Below are positions 36,401 to 43,061 of a DNA stretch of 64,000 bases, one piece after another (the stretch's first letter is position 1; every line of letters starts with the position of its first letter). The notes below the pieces were generated by a model, which saw nothing but the letters and a program-made list of their open reading frames with translations, was not told the origin of the DNA and did not search any database. Both the position numbers and the translations under genes were made by a program. The DNA comes from Erythrobacteraceae bacterium E2-1 Yellow Sea (GTDB lineage: Bacteria > Pseudomonadota > Alphaproteobacteria > Sphingomonadales > Sphingomonadaceae): NCBI GenBank assembly GCA_014983025.1, contig JADCLP010000003.1:1-64000 (forward strand), read 5' to 3'.

Positions 36401-38164
36401 TGGCAGAACCAGCGTAAAATCATGTACTGTGCCCAGTGCGCCGCGCTCTAGCGAGGTGGGTACTTCAGTCAGCACGTGAAACCCGAAATTTTCCAGCGCA
36501 GGCACGGCATCCGACAGGGGCAATGCGCCTTCATGCTGGTAAACCTTCATGCGCAGCCGGTCCGCCGGGTCGCCTTCCAGATGGTAAAGGCGCGCGCCGC
36601 GACCGGCACTGTCCTCATGTGTCAGTGCGCGCAGCCTGCGGATGTCACGCGCTGCTTCTGCCGCGCCATAATCGCTGCGATAGGCCTGCGGGAACGCCGG
36701 GGCATAGCGTGCGGCGATGGCTGCGGCGCGGCCGGGGTCTTCTTCTTCTGCCAGATGGCGTTCAACCGCTTCGTTCCAGCCCCGCAGCATATCTTCCAGC
36801 CGCGCTTCCAGCTCATTCTCATCAGGAATCTGGCGTGCATCGCGAATGTCCAGAACGAAACGCAGCATGGCCAGGTTTCCACCTTCCACGGCCAGATCCC
36901 AATCAAGCAGTTCTATCCCCTCGCCCTCTGTCAGCAGGCGCTGGATATCCATACGCACGCGGGTAGCCATTATGTCTCGTGGGAACCAGACAAAGGCGAA
37001 CATGTGGCGGCTAAGCGGCGCCGCCACCAAAGCCAGGCGCGGCCGGGGCCGGTCGATCAGGCTCATCATGCAGGTAGCCAGACGCTGCGCATCTGATGCC
37101 TCAAATCCAATCAGCAGGTCATGCGGTAGAACCGCCAGGGCATGAACCAATGCCTTGCCCGCATGGCCGGCCGGATCATAGCCCAGCCTGTCGGTCAATT
37201 GTGCCAACATCGTGCGCAATATTGGCACATTAGCCGGGTGCGTGCCGATTGCCGCGCTGGTCCAGATACCGGCATGGATGGACAGGGCCGTAATCCGACC
37301 CTTTTCACGCACCGGCACAATGAACAGATCCAGCGGCACGTGGCGATGGACAAAGGAAAGACGGTTGGCCTTCACGATCAGCAGATCGCGTTTCTCGCCC
37401 AATTTTTCTTTTGTTTCAAACCATTCGAATGCGCGCTTGAACGACGCATCAGCCAGCACTTGCCGTGCGCTTTTGCGGCATACGCCCAAAGCCTGCGTAT
37501 TACTGCCATCGCGCTTGCGCGTGATATGGCCCAGCTGGGTCAACATGCCGCCATTGAACCAGCGCAGCAGTTCTGCTGCTTCCTGATCTGCGATACGTTC
37601 TGCGTCTCGTGCCATCGCTGCTTGCAGTTTGGGCCAGTCGCTAACTGCAGCGCGGATATCGCCCAGTGCGGTCCGCAGGTCCTTTTCCAGGGCACGGCGT
37701 TGGCGGGCATCGGCGCGCTCAGTCTCGATATAGACCATCGATTCGCGCAGGCCGCCCTTACCCTTGCCCGGCAAGATTTCCTTCAGTCTGCCCTTGGTAT
37801 CACGTTGGACCGATATGACGGGGTGGATCAACCGGTCGATTACCAGCCCGTGTGCGGTAATGGTCTTAGCAATGGAATCGACCAGGAAAGGCATGTCGTC
37901 ATTCACTATGGCCAGGCGCAGGAAGCGATGCTCATCGCTGACTGTAGTCATGACCAAAGCTGATTTTTCCGCCTCGCGTTGGGTGGCAACTTCCAGCATG
38001 AATTGCGCAGCATCTGCCAAGGCCTTGTTCGACAGTGGCGGCTCGCTTGGCAGTATGGATGCCAGCATCTGTTTGGCGAGTGCCTTGGCCATCGCCTGGC
38101 TGGCCTGCTTGCTGGCGGTTCCGGCGGGTTTGGCAGATTTGGCGGGCGTCTTGGAAACCATCAT
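33452..38164 (-). CDS. gdhB: NAD-specific glutamate dehydrogenase, large (about 180 kDa) type
   Basis: 1570 residues, the length of the L180 class. The N-terminal ACT-like regulatory part includes [26 protein letters not shown] and [18 protein letters not shown]. The catalytic part holds [55 protein letters not shown], then [36 protein letters not shown] and [14 protein letters not shown]-type helical regions to the C-terminus. The frame is intact throughout. The enzyme deaminates glutamate to 2-oxoglutarate with NAD for catabolism. It starts with tandem ATGs (38164/38161) and has no operon partner. Confidence 0.97.
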   Translation of the reverse strand: [1570 protein letters not shown]

Positions 38165-38431
38165 CCTGCTCCGTTCGTGCCTGTAATATTATTATCTGGC
38201 ACTATACTAATAATGCGCAAATAGTCTTGTGGCGCGGAGGGTGCAAGTATGGATTTCTTAGGCCACGCCCGGATATGCATCGCATAGTCTATAATATGAA
38301 TGTGGCGAGCAGATTGCGAGTTCTCGTTTGATGCGTGCGTCTTGCACAGGTCATTAGCGGGTCATCCGGTCCGGCTTTCCTGCCTGGAATCCCCCGTCAG
38401 AGCAGTCGGAGCCGGGCCTAAGGGTGCGCAG
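38165..38431. other. Intergenic region between TPR gene end and gdhB start
   Basis: These 267 bases hold the gdhB promoter on the minus strand; the stretch 38185-38235 is AT-rich (TAATATTATTATCTGG, ACTATACTAATAATG) and is the best place for it. I see no gene and no strong terminator. Confidence 0.35.
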
Positions 38432-39283
38432 TTACTGGTTGGGCTGCGTGCCCCCCAATTGTTCAAGATAATAACGTGCTGTGTCAGCCGCTGGCCCTTC
38501 TGGCTCAAGCGTCAGGACCGAATCCCAGCTTTGTCTTGCGGCATCATCGCGTCCATCCAGAATGGCGATAACGCCAGCTTCCAGGGCAATTTGCGGGTCG
38601 GTGGGGTTTAGCCGGGCCGCCTCTTCAATCTCTACCTGCGCTTCATCCAGCCGGTCCCTCCGCCGCATCAGTGTGGCCGATAGCAGCCAGCTATCCGGGT
38701 TGGTCGGTTGCAGGCGGCGTGCCTCTGCCAGCATGGCAGCGGCGCTTTCCAGCTGGCCAGCCTGAACCTGCAGATTGGCCACGTCCAGCGCGATAAAGGC
38801 CTGCAAATCGCCTGCGCTGGCAGATTGCGCATTGTCATATGCCTGTTTCAGCAGATTGAGAGCGCTTTCTCTGTCGCCCTGTGCCTGCGCGGCATTGCCT
38901 GCCATGGCGCCCAGCCGGGCGCGCATTCGCAGATCATCTGCGGGGACCTCGTCCCGGCCGGCAAGAAAGGCCGCGCGCGCTTCTGTCCACAGGCTCAGCT
39001 TGGTTGCAGCCAGTCCCAGGCAATGATTGGCCAGAATGCGGTCATTCCCGGTCGCTGTTTCGCGCTGGATCTGTGCACGTGAATGGGCGCGCGCGGGATC
39101 GCTATCAACCAGCTCAAGACATTCTTCCAGCCAGCTGGGTTTCGCCTGTGCATTAACGGTATTTTCAATGCGTGCGGGGCGGTCCTGTACCTCTGCCGAA
39201 TAATCCGGGATTGCGCCGGCATAGGGGTTGGGGCCAGCCTGCATCAGCAATGGCAAAAGGAATGGGGCAATAGGCAGGGTCAT
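38432..39283 (-). CDS. TPR-repeat protein, probably exported
   Basis: 283 residues. The short hydrophobic N-terminus (MTLPIAPFLLPLLMQAGPNPYAG) looks like a signal or anchor. From about residue 65 the protein is made of tetratricopeptide-like pairs of helices, e.g. LGLAATKLSLWTEARAAFLAGRDEVP, GNAAQAQGDRESALNLLKQAYDNA, VANLQVQAGQLESAAAMLAEARRLQPTNPDSW, RRRDRLDEAQVEIEEAARLNPTDPQIALEAG. Such scaffolds bind other proteins. The gene lies 6 bases after the alpha/beta hydrolase gene on the same strand and is probably co-transcribed with it. The partner is unknown. Confidence 0.8.
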   Translation of the reverse strand: MTLPIAPFLLPLLMQAGPNPYAGAIPDYSAEVQDRPARIENTVNAQAKPSWLEECLELVDSDPARAHSRAQIQRETATGNDRILANHCLGLAATKLSLWTEARAAFLAGRDEVPADDLRMRARLGAMAGNAAQAQGDRESALNLLKQAYDNAQSASAGDLQAFIALDVANLQVQAGQLESAAAMLAEARRLQPTNPDSWLLSATLMRRRDRLDEAQVEIEEAARLNPTDPQIALEAGVIAILDGRDDAARQSWDSVLTLEPEGPAADTARYYLEQLGGTQPNQ

Positions 39284-39289
39284 CTCAGT

Positions 39290-40036
39290 TCAATCCAGCA
39301 GGCCCCACACGATGCGGTGGAGCAAGGCAATATCGCTATCACGCGACAGGCGATGATCGCCATCCTTGACCAAAGTCACATGTATATCAGCCGAACGAAG
39401 CTGCTGCGCCAATGTCATGCTGATCTGCCACGGCACATCGGGATCGTTCTGGCCGTGGAGAAGGCGCACCGGTGCGTCGATGCCGATTTCACCTTCCAGC
39501 AACAGATTGGCCTGTCCATCAGCGTAAAAGCCGGGATGCATCGGGGTGGGTTCGGGGCCATATTGATTGGGTTGATAAACGGTGTGGCCAGCGGCCAGTT
39601 GCGCCTTGTCCTCATCCGACCGGCCCCATCGGGTAAAATCGGGCGCGGCGGCGATACCAACCAACCCCGCCAGCCTATCACCCAGCGCGATTCCCACCAG
39701 CAGCATGAGCCAGCCGCCCATGCTTGACCCGATCAGAATGACCTGGTCAGTGGTTACTACGTCGATCAGGGCCAGCACCTCATCTCGCCAGATGCTCAGT
39801 GTACCATCGGCAAAATCACCTTCGCTTTTTCCGCAGCCTGAATAATCCAGCAGCAGGCAGGCACGCCCCTCTGCCTTCGCGCGGCCAAAGACGGATGTCG
39901 CCTTGCCGCCATCCATGTCTGACATATAGCCGGGCAGGAACACCAGCGCGGGGCCAGTGCCGGGGGTCTGGCGGAAGGCGATCCGTCGCCCGTCGCCCAT
40001 TTCGTGAAACTGCACATCGTCCATGCCTGCGCTCAT
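39290..40036 (-). CDS. Alpha/beta hydrolase (BPHL/DUF-type small hydrolase)
   Basis: 248 residues from ATG 40036; a TTG at 40060 and an ATG at 40024 are alternatives. The oxyanion region FLPGYMSDMDGGKA, the nucleophile elbow VILIGSSMGGWLMLLVG (Ser in GSSMGG), the Asp in LLHGQNDPDVPW and the His in LVKDGDHRLSRDSD complete a catalytic triad. It is a cytosolic serine hydrolase, possibly an esterase or acyl-thioesterase. The TPR gene follows by 6 bases. The XRE gene upstream ends 24 bases away on the same strand. Confidence 0.88.
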   Translation of the reverse strand: MSAGMDDVQFHEMGDGRRIAFRQTPGTGPALVFLPGYMSDMDGGKATSVFGRAKAEGRACLLLDYSGCGKSEGDFADGTLSIWRDEVLALIDVVTTDQVILIGSSMGGWLMLLVGIALGDRLAGLVGIAAAPDFTRWGRSDEDKAQLAAGHTVYQPNQYGPEPTPMHPGFYADGQANLLLEGEIGIDAPVRLLHGQNDPDVPWQISMTLAQQLRSADIHVTLVKDGDHRLSRDSDIALLHRIVWGLLD

Positions 40037-40060
40037 GCCCGCCACCGGCACGGCTTGCAA

Positions 40061-40252
40061 TCAGTCTCGGCTGAATATCTCCTCGATTGCCAGGCCGAAA
40101 ACATCGGCAATCCTGAAGGCGAGCGGCAACGAGGGGTCATAGCGCCCGGTCTCGATCGCATTCACGCTCTGGCGGCTGACTTCCAGTCGCTCGGCCAGGT
40201 CCTGCTGGCTCCAGTTTCGCTCGGCGCGCAGCACCTTGAGGCGGTTTTTCAT
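40061..40252 (-). CDS. Small XRE-family transcriptional regulator (YgzD/YozG type)
   Basis: 63 residues, almost entirely one helix-turn-helix: MKNRLKVLRAERNWSQQDLAERLEVSRQSVNAIETGRYDPSLPL, then AFRIADVFGLAIEEIFSRD. Such mini-regulators are normally encoded with a small membrane protein and repress their own operon. Its start overlaps the stop of the 140-residue membrane-protein gene by 4 bases. Two related sequence blocks upstream of the operon (40848-40865 and 40901-40913 plus flank) contain GTCAAGT and are candidate operators. One of them is split by the IS1595 element. Confidence 0.92.
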   Translation of the reverse strand: MKNRLKVLRAERNWSQQDLAERLEVSRQSVNAIETGRYDPSLPLAFRIADVFGLAIEEIFSRD

Positions 40253-40671
40253 GCGCAGGACCCGGCCGTGCCCATGGTCAGCTTATTGTAAAGCGCACCC
40301 ACGCCCAGTCCGATGAACCAGAAGAAAGCCGCGCCGAAGCCGCCATTGCCGGGTGGCACCAGTTCGAAGTTCTGGAGGAATTCCCACACTGTCATCACGG
40401 TCAGGCAAAAGCCCGTGGCCACCATGCACTGGCGCACAATCAGCAAACGGATGAATTCATCGGTCTCCTCGATGATGAAACGCATCACGGCCCAGAACAC
40501 GCCGATGATCGGCAGGGCCGGGGCGATCGCAAGCGCCCACGCTGCCGGGCCGGATACCAGCTCGTACTTGAACAGCCAGACCGCGGAAATCAGTGACAGC
40601 AGGTAAATGGTCATCAATACAGCCAGCCGACGGCCGTAACGCCGTGCCGCCGGGCTCCATCGCCTGGCCAT
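40249..40671 (-). CDS. Multi-pass membrane protein paired with XRE regulator
   Basis: 140 residues from ATG 40671 (MARRWSPAARRYGRRLAVLM); upstream in-frame sequence to 40899 overlaps the previous gene and is not protein-like. Four hydrophobic stretches are seen: VLMTIYLLSLISAVWLF, AAWALAIAPALPIIGVFWAVM, MVATGFCLTVMTVWEFL and FGAAFFWFIGLGVGALY. An acidic FIIEETDEFIRLL loop lies between helices 2 and 3. The function is not known. It lies between a tiny membrane-protein gene (2-base gap upstream) and the XRE gene (4-base overlap), a three-gene cassette recurrent in alphaproteobacteria. Confidence 0.78.
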   Translation of the reverse strand: MARRWSPAARRYGRRLAVLMTIYLLSLISAVWLFKYELVSGPAAWALAIAPALPIIGVFWAVMRFIIEETDEFIRLLIVRQCMVATGFCLTVMTVWEFLQNFELVPPGNGGFGAAFFWFIGLGVGALYNKLTMGTAGSCA

Positions 40672-40673
40672 CG

Positions 40674-40847
40674 TCAGCACCCTCCGGTGCGGCGGCCGGA
40701 GCGGCTCAACCAGGCTGACGGAAACAGGGCCAGCAGCGCGATAGGGGCGAATTGCGCTATCTCTTCCGGAATGATGCCGAAAATGGCGAGCACGGCGATG
40801 CCGAGCATTGTGCTGGCCAGCAGCAGGGCTTTCTGGATCTGCGTCAT
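40674..40847 (-). CDS. Very small membrane protein, first gene of XRE cassette
   Basis: 57 residues from ATG 40847 (MTQIQKALLLASTMLGIAVLAIFGIIPEE); the frame also has an upstream TTG at 40865. It has two hydrophobic segments, LLLASTMLGIAVLAIFGII and APIALLALFPSAWLS, and a basic tail. It begins directly behind the candidate operator at 40848-40865, which also contains the GGACA ribosome-binding region, so a bound repressor would also block translation initiation. The role is unknown. Confidence 0.65.
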   Translation of the reverse strand: MTQIQKALLLASTMLGIAVLAIFGIIPEEIAQFAPIALLALFPSAWLSRSGRRTGGC

Positions 40848-40913
40848 GGTCAAGTGTCCTTTCAACTATGGAAAGGGTGCTTGTCATTGATTCGTCCACA
40901 TGTCAAGTACACT
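40848..40913 (-). promoter_or_regulatory. Candidate operator pair for the XRE cassette, one copy interrupted by IS1595
   Basis: On the plus strand, 40848-40865 reads GGTCAAGTGTCCTTTCAA and the pre-insertion sequence at 40901 reads TGTCAAGTACACTTTCCA once the insertion element and one copy of its 8-base target duplication are removed. They share GTCAAGT..(N)CTTTC with 13 of 18 positions alike by eye. The second block is also a near palindrome (AAGTACACTT). Short XRE regulators often bind such sites. The IS1595 element splits the distal block after its ACT, changing its right half. Confidence 0.45.
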
Positions 40914-40935
40914 GGACATTATATACTTGACGTAG
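40914..40935. repeat. Left terminal inverted repeat of the IS1595 element
   Basis: 22 bases, identical in inverse orientation to 42777-42798. The outward-facing strand contains TATATAAT, a -10-like sequence that could drive transcription out of the element into the XRE cassette, although no good -35 is seen. Confidence 0.92.
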
Positions 40936-40945
40936 GGACTACGAA

Positions 40946-41149
40946 ATGCAGGATGATAAGCGACAGGCCGATGCTCGATTTGAAATCGTGATTACACCGG
41001 TGATGGTGGAAGCAGGCGTTGCTAGTCTTGAATGTAGTGAATGCTGCTCTTTGGAGCAGCAGGCCATTGAGGCATTTCAAGCGATGGCGATGGCATCCCC
41101 AGAAATTCTCGAACTTCTCCGTCGTCGAAGCCTAGCCGTTCAGAAATAG
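40946..41149 (+). CDS. Small passenger protein of the IS1595 element
   Basis: 67 residues, ATG 40946 after the possible ribosome-binding site AGGGAC. The stretch RFEIVITPVMVEAGVASL (11-28) resembles the start of small alphaproteobacterial proteins of the type VTPEMIEAGV, followed by QAIEAFQAMAMASPEILELL, as in those proteins. Function is unknown. It begins 10 bases inside the left inverted repeat, and its last 128 bases lie antisense to the end of the HEPN-like gene. Both frames look protein-like, so a genuine convergent overlap is possible. Confidence 0.5.
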   Translation: MQDDKRQADARFEIVITPVMVEAGVASLECSECCSLEQQAIEAFQAMAMASPEILELLRRRSLAVQK

Positions 41150-41612
41150 CGCGCCCGTATTCGTGGAGGCTTCGCACTTGATCTTTGAACTCAACGATTT
41201 TCTCAGTCGGTAAGGGATCATTTGTCGTCCTAAGTCGGCCTCGCCCCTTTGTAACCATGATACGACCGGACAGTGGTCGAACCATATTCTCGTCTGGTGC
41301 GCCTACATCAAATGCGCGCAGTCCATGAACATATAAGTTTCTGTATTCCCCAAGGCGCTGATAGCCAGCGCAGAAATGTTCTACGTGTGGACGAATAGGA
41401 TGGTCTTCCATACCTCGCGCGGCAGAGCGCAGTGCTTCTGCCAGTGATCGACTACCAAGGTCAGCCACCAGAGCGTGCATGGCGGTATGTCCGCCAAGAA
41501 TTCCAGATAACATCCACCGCGTGTGCTCTTCCGTCAGGTTCCAGAACATTATTGCCCAGGTGAACTCTCGTCCAAATTCTGTTAGGTCGTAGGTATAAGG
41601 ATCTTCGACCAT
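41022..41612 (-). CDS. HEPN-motif passenger protein of the IS1595 element
   Basis: 196 residues from ATG 41612 (MVEDPYTYDLTEFGREFTWAI); the frame is open to a GTG at 41747, and another ATG lies at 41657. The mainly helical sequence contains GEYRNLYVHGLRAFD, i.e. R-x4-H in YRNLYVH, the HEPN signature of RNA-cleaving toxins and sensors, and NLTEEHTRWMLSGILGGHTAMHALVADL upstream, as in helical HEPN bundles. The gene follows the transposase on the same strand (stop 41815) and belongs to the element. It could be a defence- or addiction-type cargo. That is inference from one motif. Confidence 0.55.
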   Translation of the reverse strand: MVEDPYTYDLTEFGREFTWAIMFWNLTEEHTRWMLSGILGGHTAMHALVADLGSRSLAEALRSAARGMEDHPIRPHVEHFCAGYQRLGEYRNLYVHGLRAFDVGAPDENMVRPLSGRIMVTKGRGRLRTTNDPLPTEKIVEFKDQVRSLHEYGRAISERLGFDDGEVREFLGMPSPSLEMPQWPAAPKSSIHYIQD

Positions 41613-41814
41613 GTCAGAAACCAACCACAGAAAAATGAATATTGTGCTCCGCCGCATGCTGAGCACACCGCCTAAGCCGCATGATTCCGAGAAAGAGTCA
41701 AGCGAGCCTCGGCGGCGGGGCAGACCAATTGGCGGCGGCAGCCGCACCAGTCAGACCTGCGATCAAAGATAACGCTTGCGCCTCTCACCGATACGACGAG
41801 GCGGTTGCCAGCGA

Positions 41815-42747
41815 TCAGGCGGCGAGTGAACCAACCCGCCGGTAGGTGAGGCGCTTGCCCACTATCCCACGCAGGGCAATGTCCGTGCGTTCTGCATCCT
41901 CGATGCCAAGTGCGGAACGATTGGAATAGCGAAAATCGAATTCATGCAGGTAACGCTGCAAATGGCGCTGGTCGCAGTGCTGATAGACGCCGCGCATACC
42001 TCGTTTGAAGATGCCAAAGAAGCCCTCAATGGTGTTGGTGTGCACCGTTGGATCAATGCGGCTCACATATTCATCTTGCGCGTGGTTCACGCTGCGATGC
42101 GCTGCAAAATCCAGCCCTGGGCGCTTGTAATGGTGCGCCTGATCGGTGAGCAGTCTGCTCGCGCGATCCACATTCATAAACAGATAGGCACCGATATTGG
42201 CTGCGCTCAATTCGGGCGTAAAAACAATACTTGTAGCGCGCCCCGTAACACGATCCACAAGGGACACGATTTTGTTCATGTTGCGGATCGGAGTGCGGCT
42301 TCTTGGAGCTTGCTTATTCCTGCCCCAATAGGTTTCATCAGCTTCGACATCATGGCCGGAACCGCCTAATGGATCGGGATCATTGGGTTTCATTGCCTCT
42401 CGGATGCGGTGGCACATGAACCACGCTGTTTTGTAGGTGACACCCAGCATACGCTCGATCTGTTTGGCGCTCATACCCTTCTTTGACGAGCACAACAGGT
42501 AGGTGGCCAGCAGCCATTTATTGAGTGGCACCTTCGAGCGTTCGAACACTGTACCCACGCTGACTGTGAAGTTCTTCGAACAAGCATTACACTGGACAAG
42601 CCCCGCCCGATGCGATTTGCCTTGCAGGCGGCAAACGCGCTCTACCTCGCCGCAATGAGGGCAAACAGGACCATTGGGCCAGTTGAGTGCCTCAAGATGT
42701 TCGCGGGCCTTTTCGACGTCGGTGAAAATTGGGTCGGTAAGTTTCAT
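41815..42747 (-). CDS. tnp: IS1595-family (ISXO2-like) transposase
   Basis: 310 residues. An N-terminal zinc ribbon (CPHCGEVERVCRL and CNACSKNFTVSVGTVFERSKVPL) is followed by a helix-turn-helix (MSAKQIERMLGVTYKTAWFMCHRIREAM) and the DDE-type catalytic domain: GHDVEADETYWGRN (first Asp), RLLTDQAHHYK (second Asp), and HTNTIEGFFGIFKRGMRGVYQHC (His/Asn-Glu region of the ISXO2 type). The frame is intact from ATG 42747, close to the right inverted repeat. It should catalyse cut-and-paste or replicative transposition using the 22-bp ends. Confidence 0.95.
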   Translation of the reverse strand: MKLTDPIFTDVEKAREHLEALNWPNGPVCPHCGEVERVCRLQGKSHRAGLVQCNACSKNFTVSVGTVFERSKVPLNKWLLATYLLCSSKKGMSAKQIERMLGVTYKTAWFMCHRIREAMKPNDPDPLGGSGHDVEADETYWGRNKQAPRSRTPIRNMNKIVSLVDRVTGRATSIVFTPELSAANIGAYLFMNVDRASRLLTDQAHHYKRPGLDFAAHRSVNHAQDEYVSRIDPTVHTNTIEGFFGIFKRGMRGVYQHCDQRHLQRYLHEFDFRYSNRSALGIEDAERTDIALRGIVGKRLTYRRVGSLAA

Positions 42748-42776
42748 GATGCAGCACAGCTACATCTAGTGCGTTA

Positions 42777-42798
42777 CTACGTCAAGTATATAATGTCC
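42777..42798. repeat. Right terminal inverted repeat of the IS1595 element
   Basis: 22 bases, exact reverse complement of 40914-40935, followed by the second copy of the target duplication AGTACACT (42799-42806). Confidence 0.92.
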
Positions 42799-42912
42799 AG
42801 TACACTTTCCAAAATGGAGCGTGACCTTTCCCATTTGGCTCGAAAGTGCATGGGCCTTGCCGCGGAGTTTCATCAACCAAAGCGGGATCGGGAGGCCCAT
42901 GCGATTAGGGTA

Positions 42913-42941
42913 ATGACATCGCAAGACCTCGCGCCTATACG
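42913..42941 (+). promoter_or_regulatory. Candidate promoter of the thrS leader transcript
   Basis: ATGACA (42913-42918) matches the -35 consensus at 5 of 6 bases. After a 17-base spacer TATACG (42936-42941) matches the -10 at 4 of 6. The predicted start of transcription falls at 42948-42949, exactly on the ATG of the leader peptide, which would make the message leaderless. The promoter lies entirely downstream of the IS1595 insertion. Confidence 0.5.
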
Positions 42942-42948
42942 GCGGGGC

Positions 42949-43020
42949 ATGGCCCTGAAGCTGATCACCACGACAACAACTACCACCTCGGATATCCGGG
43001 GGCGGTCGGTCGTGCGCTAG
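42949..43020 (+). CDS. Threonine-rich leader peptide upstream of thrS
   Basis: 23 codons: MALKLITTTTTTTSDI..., ending in Arg and TAG at 43018. Seven threonine codons in a row (ACC ACG ACA ACA ACT ACC ACC, 42967-42987) use all four synonymous codons, which argues for selection on the amino acid, not a DNA repeat. The pattern is like thrL of enterobacteria, but the next gene is threonyl-tRNA synthetase. The promoter spacing predicts a leaderless AUG, as in the Sinorhizobium trp leader. The leader stop lies in the loop of a predicted antiterminator (43001-43009 with 43024-43034), and a terminator-like hairpin follows. It would let charged tRNA-Thr levels tune thrS. Confidence 0.72.
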   Translation: MALKLITTTTTTTSDIRGRSVVR

Positions 43021-43061
43021 CAGCCGATCCCGCCACCCGGTTTCGGGTGGCTGGCGTTTCC
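43001..43061 (+). promoter_or_regulatory. Candidate attenuator of thrS: alternative antiterminator and terminator hairpins
   Basis: Terminator-like hairpin: 43032-43039 (GCCACCCG) with 43044-43051, loop GTTT, extendable by two pairs past one bulged T, then GCGTTTCC. Antiterminator: 43001-43009 (GGCGGTCGG) pairs with 43024-43034 (CCGATCCCGCC) with a 2-base bulge, using bases 43032-43034 of the terminator stem, so the two are mutually exclusive. A third small stem (42986-42991 with 42996-43001) lies at the end of the Thr run. The T tract is weak (TTT), so termination may be partial or need factors. Confidence 0.55.

Larger units (their letters stand above)
40914..42798 (-). mobile_element. Complete IS1595-family insertion sequence with passenger genes
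   Basis: The 1885-bp element is bounded by perfect 22-bp terminal inverted repeats beginning GGACATTATATACTTGAC (40914-40935 and 42777-42798) and flanked by the 8-bp direct repeat AGTACACT (40906-40913 and 42799-42806), the target duplication size of the IS1595 family. It holds an ISXO2-like transposase (41815-42747), a HEPN-motif gene (41022-41612) behind it on the same strand, and a small opposite-strand gene (40946-41149). Passenger genes are known for some IS1595 members. Intact ends and frames suggest a recent insertion. Confidence 0.92.

Noticed and set aside
42610-43020. 136-residue plus-strand frame ending at the Thr-rich leader stop
   Set aside because: It begins antisense inside the transposase gene and runs through the insertion-element border, so only its last 23 codons, after the predicted promoter, make biological sense.
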